Source of the DNA: Gammaproteobacteria bacterium
Lineage (GTDB): Bacteria > Pseudomonadota > Gammaproteobacteria > Pseudomonadales > IMCC2047
Length of the DNA: 64,000 nt
NCBI GenBank assembly: GCA_021773395.1
Contig: JAJFKB010000007.1
Span: forward strand, 1 to 64,000
Direction of reading: 5' to 3'
Shown piece by piece: positions 61,347-64,000 of this stretch (position 1 is the stretch's first letter; each line of letters begins with the position of its first letter). The notes below the pieces were generated by a model that saw nothing but the letters and a program-made list of their open reading frames with translations, searched no databases and had not been told where the DNA came from. The translations under genes were made by a program, and so were the position numbers.

Positions 61347-61751
61347 GTGAGATTACCCGCTAAATTCGTTATTCTGATTTTAACCCTTACCATGGTTAGT
61401 ATCTCAGCTTGCTCCTATATCCCCAAATTGCCAAAACCTAAAATGCCGAGTTTGAGTATGCTTCGGCTGGACCGTTTCCCAGGTGTCTATAAAATAGACA
61501 TTCAGCAGGGCAACGTCATCACTCAGGATATGATTGACCAATTAAAACCCGGGATGACTAAGCGCCAAGTGCAGTTTGTAATGGGCTCGCCGCTGATTAA
61601 AGATAGTTTTCAACAGAATCGATGGGATTATGTTTACAGCTTTCAGCCCGGAGGCAAGGTGCGCCAGCAGGAAAGCGTTACGCTGTATTTTGAAAATGAC
61701 TTGTTGAGCCATTTCGAAGGCGACTTCATGCCCAGTGAAACCATACTATAA
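61347..61751 (+). CDS. bamE: Outer membrane assembly lipoprotein BamE
   Basis: BamE (SmpA/OmlA) is a lipoprotein of the BAM complex that inserts outer-membrane proteins. The product is 134 residues: a signal peptide ([21 protein letters not shown]) with lipidated Cys, then [38 protein letters not shown] and RWDYVYSF. I chose GTG 61347, with GGAA 8 bases upstream, over a TTG eight codons earlier because it starts the signal peptide cleanly. Confidence 0.93.
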   Translation: MRLPAKFVILILTLTMVSISACSYIPKLPKPKMPSLSMLRLDRFPGVYKIDIQQGNVITQDMIDQLKPGMTKRQVQFVMGSPLIKDSFQQNRWDYVYSFQPGGKVRQQESVTLYFENDLLSHFEGDFMPSETIL

Positions 61752-61785
61752 TAAGTAGCCTGTTGGACAAGGCATGGGCCTGACG

Positions 61786-62106
61786 CTATTCGGCCTTAGC
61801 GTTCTTTACCTGCTTTGCCTTGTCTGCACGGGCTGCACGAGACGCTTTTGGGTCAATTAGCAGCGGCCGGTATATTTCAACTCGATCACCGGCCTTCAGC
61901 TGTTCCTTCTTGGGATCTTTAAGCATCTTTCCAAAAATGCCCATCTTATCTTCATTAAGGTTAATTTGACTGAAGTGCTCGGCAATGCCCGACAGTTCTG
62001 CGGCATCATAAGCGGTGCTGCCCTCATCGACTTTCACCGGGATAATCATCTGTTTATCAGGTAGTGCGTAAGCCAGCTCTACCAATATCTGCTTTGTCTT
62101 ATCCAT
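61786..62106 (-). CDS. rnfH: RnfH/RatB family protein
   Basis: A small beta-grasp (ubiquitin-like) protein of unknown exact role, regularly paired with ratA. It shows LVELAYALPDKQMIIPVKVDEGSTAYDAAELSGI and GDRVEIYRPLLIDPKASRAARA with a basic tail. The ATG at 62106 overlaps the ratA stop codon (ATGGATAA); an ATG three codons earlier is also possible but its GAGCG site is too close. Confidence 0.88.
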   Translation of the reverse strand: MDKTKQILVELAYALPDKQMIIPVKVDEGSTAYDAAELSGIAEHFSQINLNEDKMGIFGKMLKDPKKEQLKAGDRVEIYRPLLIDPKASRAARADKAKQVKNAKAE

Positions 62107-62530
62107 AAATTTCATTCGCTCTGCGACAAAATGCATCCACCATTGTATTGGCCGCCTCATTAAAAATGGCTCCCAGCGCCATGGTAGTCAGCCTGCCAGA
62201 AAACTCAAAATCCAAATCCAGCGTGATTTTGCAACCGTGATCATGCAAAGGTTTAAATTGCCAGATGCCTTTCAAATACTTGAAAGGCCCCTCAACCAGC
62301 TCCATTTCAATACGCTCATTTTCACATAGTAAATTTCTAGTGGTGAATTTGTGCCCTATTTTACCCTTTGCAATATCAAGCCGAGCCACCATCTCTGAAG
62401 AACTATGACTGATCAGTTTCGCACTCTTGCACCAGGGCAAAAACTTTGGATATGCATTCACATCATTGACTATGTTAAACATTGACTTAGCCGAATGCAT
62501 GACCAGTGCACTACGATGAATCTTTGCCAC
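62099..62530 (-). CDS. ratA: RatA family START-domain protein
   Basis: RatA is a START/polyketide-cyclase-fold protein; the E. coli homologue blocks 70S formation, while related proteins act with coenzyme Q. The 143-residue protein shows KIHRSALVMHSAKSMFNIVNDVNAYPKFLPWC and a C-terminal helix FNEAANTMVDAFCRRANEIYG. GTG 62530 with GGAGAGG just upstream fits the family start; a longer frame to 62602 is unsupported. smpB, usually the divergent neighbour, is missing. Confidence 0.9.
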   Translation of the reverse strand: MAKIHRSALVMHSAKSMFNIVNDVNAYPKFLPWCKSAKLISHSSSEMVARLDIAKGKIGHKFTTRNLLCENERIEMELVEGPFKYLKGIWQFKPLHDHGCKITLDLDFEFSGRLTTMALGAIFNEAANTMVDAFCRRANEIYG

Positions 62531-62674
62531 ACCCTCTCCAAAATTCACTATTGTAATAGTATATGAATTGTAGTGGCTTGGCTTTATCAAGCCAACCGCC
62601 AAAATACCAATTCACCCTTGTATTATTAAAAAAGACAGACTTCAGTAAAATTGATAATATCATCTTGTAACTAA

Positions 62675-62688
62675 GGAACCTCTGAATA
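62675..62688. repeat. Solo end of the 31.5-kb repeat family
   Basis: GGAACCTCTGAATA here is identical to the outer 14 bases of the 166-bp element at 31475. No partner end lies nearby. It sits exactly in the gap between ratA and the transporter gene. Confidence 0.55.
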
Positions 62689-62729
62689 CTGTCAGGCAAC
62701 AATAATAAAGAATTACATATGGGGGTATC

Positions 62730-64000
62730 ATGTCCGTCAATCGTGAACAGTTTGGCTCTAAACTAGGTTTTATTCTTGCAGCTGCAGGATCTGCTGTAGG
62801 TATCGGCAACCTGGTTGGATTTCCTGTCAATGCAACAAAAAACGGCGGCGCTGCATTTTTAATTCTGTACGCAATCTTTGTCGTATTAATTTGCCTACCA
62901 GTTATGCTGGCAGAACTTTCACTTGGCCGACACACAAAACGCAACCCGATTGGAGCGTACAAACGGCTGGCTCCAAACAGCCTGTTTTGGAATGCCGGAG
63001 GTTGGCTATCCGTTATCACCCCTTTTATGATTACCGTATTTTATATGGTGATCACTGTCTGGATATTAGGCTATTTTGTCGGCACTCTCATGGGTGATCT
63101 CGATCAGTTAGCGCAAGCAGATTATTTTGGCGCATTCATCACCAGCAACAAGGTTTACCTGTTCCTCGTGGCGCTAGCGGGTCTCATTGTGTTTATTCTT
63201 TACCGTGGCGTTGCTGAGGGTATTGAGCGCGGCGCAAAGCTCATGATGCCCACACTTTTCGTTATGTTAATCGGCCTCGTTATTTTTGTACTGACTCTGG
63301 ATAACGCATTTTCTGGAGTTAAATTCTACCTGGTTCCTGACATCAGCAAACTCACACCATCGGTCGTCAGTGGAGCGTTAAGCCAGGCTTTTTTCTCCTT
63401 GTCGTTAGGCATGGGGATTCTCATCACCTATGGCTCCTACATGAAACAAGGTGACAGTATTGCCTCATCCGGGAAAATGGTTGCCCTGGTAGATACAGGG
63501 GTCGCCTTCTGTGCCGGACTACTTATTATTCCAGCAATATTCTCATTCAACCCGGACACCAATACCGCCGAACTATCAGATTCATCTATCTCTCTTATAT
63601 TCAGCTTCCTGCCCAAGATATTTCTTGCGCTACAAGGCTCTATCGGCTATTTCGGCGCCAGCCTGGTCGCCGGCGTATTCTTCTTGCTGGTCTTTTTCGC
63701 TGCCCTGACTTCCCAGGTGTCCATTATGCAGGTACCACTGGCAACCCTGCAGGATGAGCTCGGTTACAACCGCAGCAAGAGCCTCTTAATACTCTGTGTC
63801 AGTGCCGGAATCCTGACTTTATTCTGCATTCTATCGTTCGGAAAAGTAGCGTTTTTGACCGATTTCATACACTACGCAGGAAAAAGCAAATCCTTCTTTG
63901 ACGTAACCATTGATGTTTTTTACGAAACCATATTACCGCTCAATGGCCTGATCATTTGTCTCTTTGTCACCTATAAATGGAAAAAAGCGAATTTTGATAA
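62730..64000 (+). CDS. Sodium:neurotransmitter symporter family transporter, 3' end off window
   Basis: About 423 residues of an inner-membrane NSS/SNF (LeuT-fold) carrier are visible with no stop before the edge. It starts MSVNREQFGSKLGFILAAAG, then VGIGNLVGFPVNATKNGGAAFL, the TM1-TM2 pattern of sodium-coupled amino-acid transporters. Around ten hydrophobic helices follow, including SQAFFSLSLGMGILITYGSYM (TM6 region). GGGGG lies 4 bases before the ATG. The substrate, probably an amino acid, cannot be told. It lies where smpB would be in relatives. Confidence 0.9.
   Translation, partial: MSVNREQFGSKLGFILAAAGSAVGIGNLVGFPVNATKNGGAAFLILYAIFVVLICLPVMLAELSLGRHTKRNPIGAYKRLAPNSLFWNAGGWLSVITPFMITVFYMVITVWILGYFVGTLMGDLDQLAQADYFGAFITSNKVYLFLVALAGLIVFILYRGVAEGIERGAKLMMPTLFVMLIGLVIFVLTLDNAFSGVKFYLVPDISKLTPSVVSGALSQAFFSLSLGMGILITYGSYMKQGDSIASSGKMVALVDTGVAFCAGLLIIPAIFSFNPDTNTAELSDSSISLIFSFLPKIFLALQGSIGYFGASLVAGVFFLLVFFAALTSQVSIMQVPLATLQDELGYNRSKSLLILCVSAGILTLFCILSFGKVAFLTDFIHYAGKSKSFFDVTIDVFYETILPLNGLIICLFVTYKWKKANFD

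Overview
The window comes from a gammaproteobacterium. The gene order pcnB-folK-panB-panC, rimP-nusA-infB-rbfA-truB-rpsO-pnp, and grpE-dnaK-dnaJ-dapB-carA-carB-greA / yhbY / rlmE-ftsH-folP-glmM-tpiA-secG-tRNA-Leu, followed by recN-fur-bamE-rnfH-ratA, is the Pseudomonas-like backbone. Moderate GC and the large chemosensory cluster would suit a marine Cellvibrionales- or Oceanospirillales-type bacterium, but the genus cannot be fixed from the sequence alone.

Layout. (1) 1-6.3 kb: the 5' end of an IS3-family transposase gene, a CbrB-like sigma-54 activator that has lost its receiver domain and its GAFTGA loop, then pcnB, folK, panB, panC and tag. (2) 6.3-15 kb, minus strand: the rimP-to-pnp translation and RNA operon. 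(3) 15.4-31.2 kb: a signalling block inserted between rimP and the initiator tRNA, which are neighbours in related genomes. It has a plus-strand trio (PAS histidine kinase, REC-HDOD, REC with a degenerate HD-GYP) converging on a minus-strand chemotaxis operon: cheY-cheA-cheW-mcp-STAS-CheZ-like-cheR-cheD-cheB-cheY-cheX. (4) 31.5-31.8 kb: a 166-bp near-palindromic repeat, a terminator and tRNA-fMet. (5) 31.95-41.94 kb: a genomic island of about 10 kb integrated into the 3' end of tRNA-Leu(GAG), bounded by an 18-bp direct repeat. (6) 42-62.6 kb: backbone housekeeping genes, including a heat-shock promoter for grpE. (7) 62.7 kb to the end: a sodium:neurotransmitter symporter gene that runs off the window.

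The island is the most interesting part. At one end it carries a P4-type integrase, an AlpA-type regulator, a ParE/Phd toxin-antitoxin pair and an orphan HigA. Next comes about 1.4 kb without convincing genes but dense in stem-loops. The rest is a compact six-gene minus-strand operon: a ThsB-like TIR protein, an Nmad2 (nucleotide-modification-associated) protein, a second ThsB-like TIR protein, a large protein with a TIR-like domain, a canonical TIR domain and a C-terminal SLOG-type Rossmannoid domain, a MazG-like pyrophosphohydrolase, and a uracil-DNA-glycosylase-fold protein. Overlapping starts and stops indicate one transcription unit. I infer an antiphage system that joins Thoeris-like nucleotide signalling (TIR makes a signal, SLOG senses it, TIR depletes NAD) to enzymes handling modified nucleotides or bases. 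As a six-gene combination I do not recognise it as a named system. Everything about its function is inference from domains and gene order.
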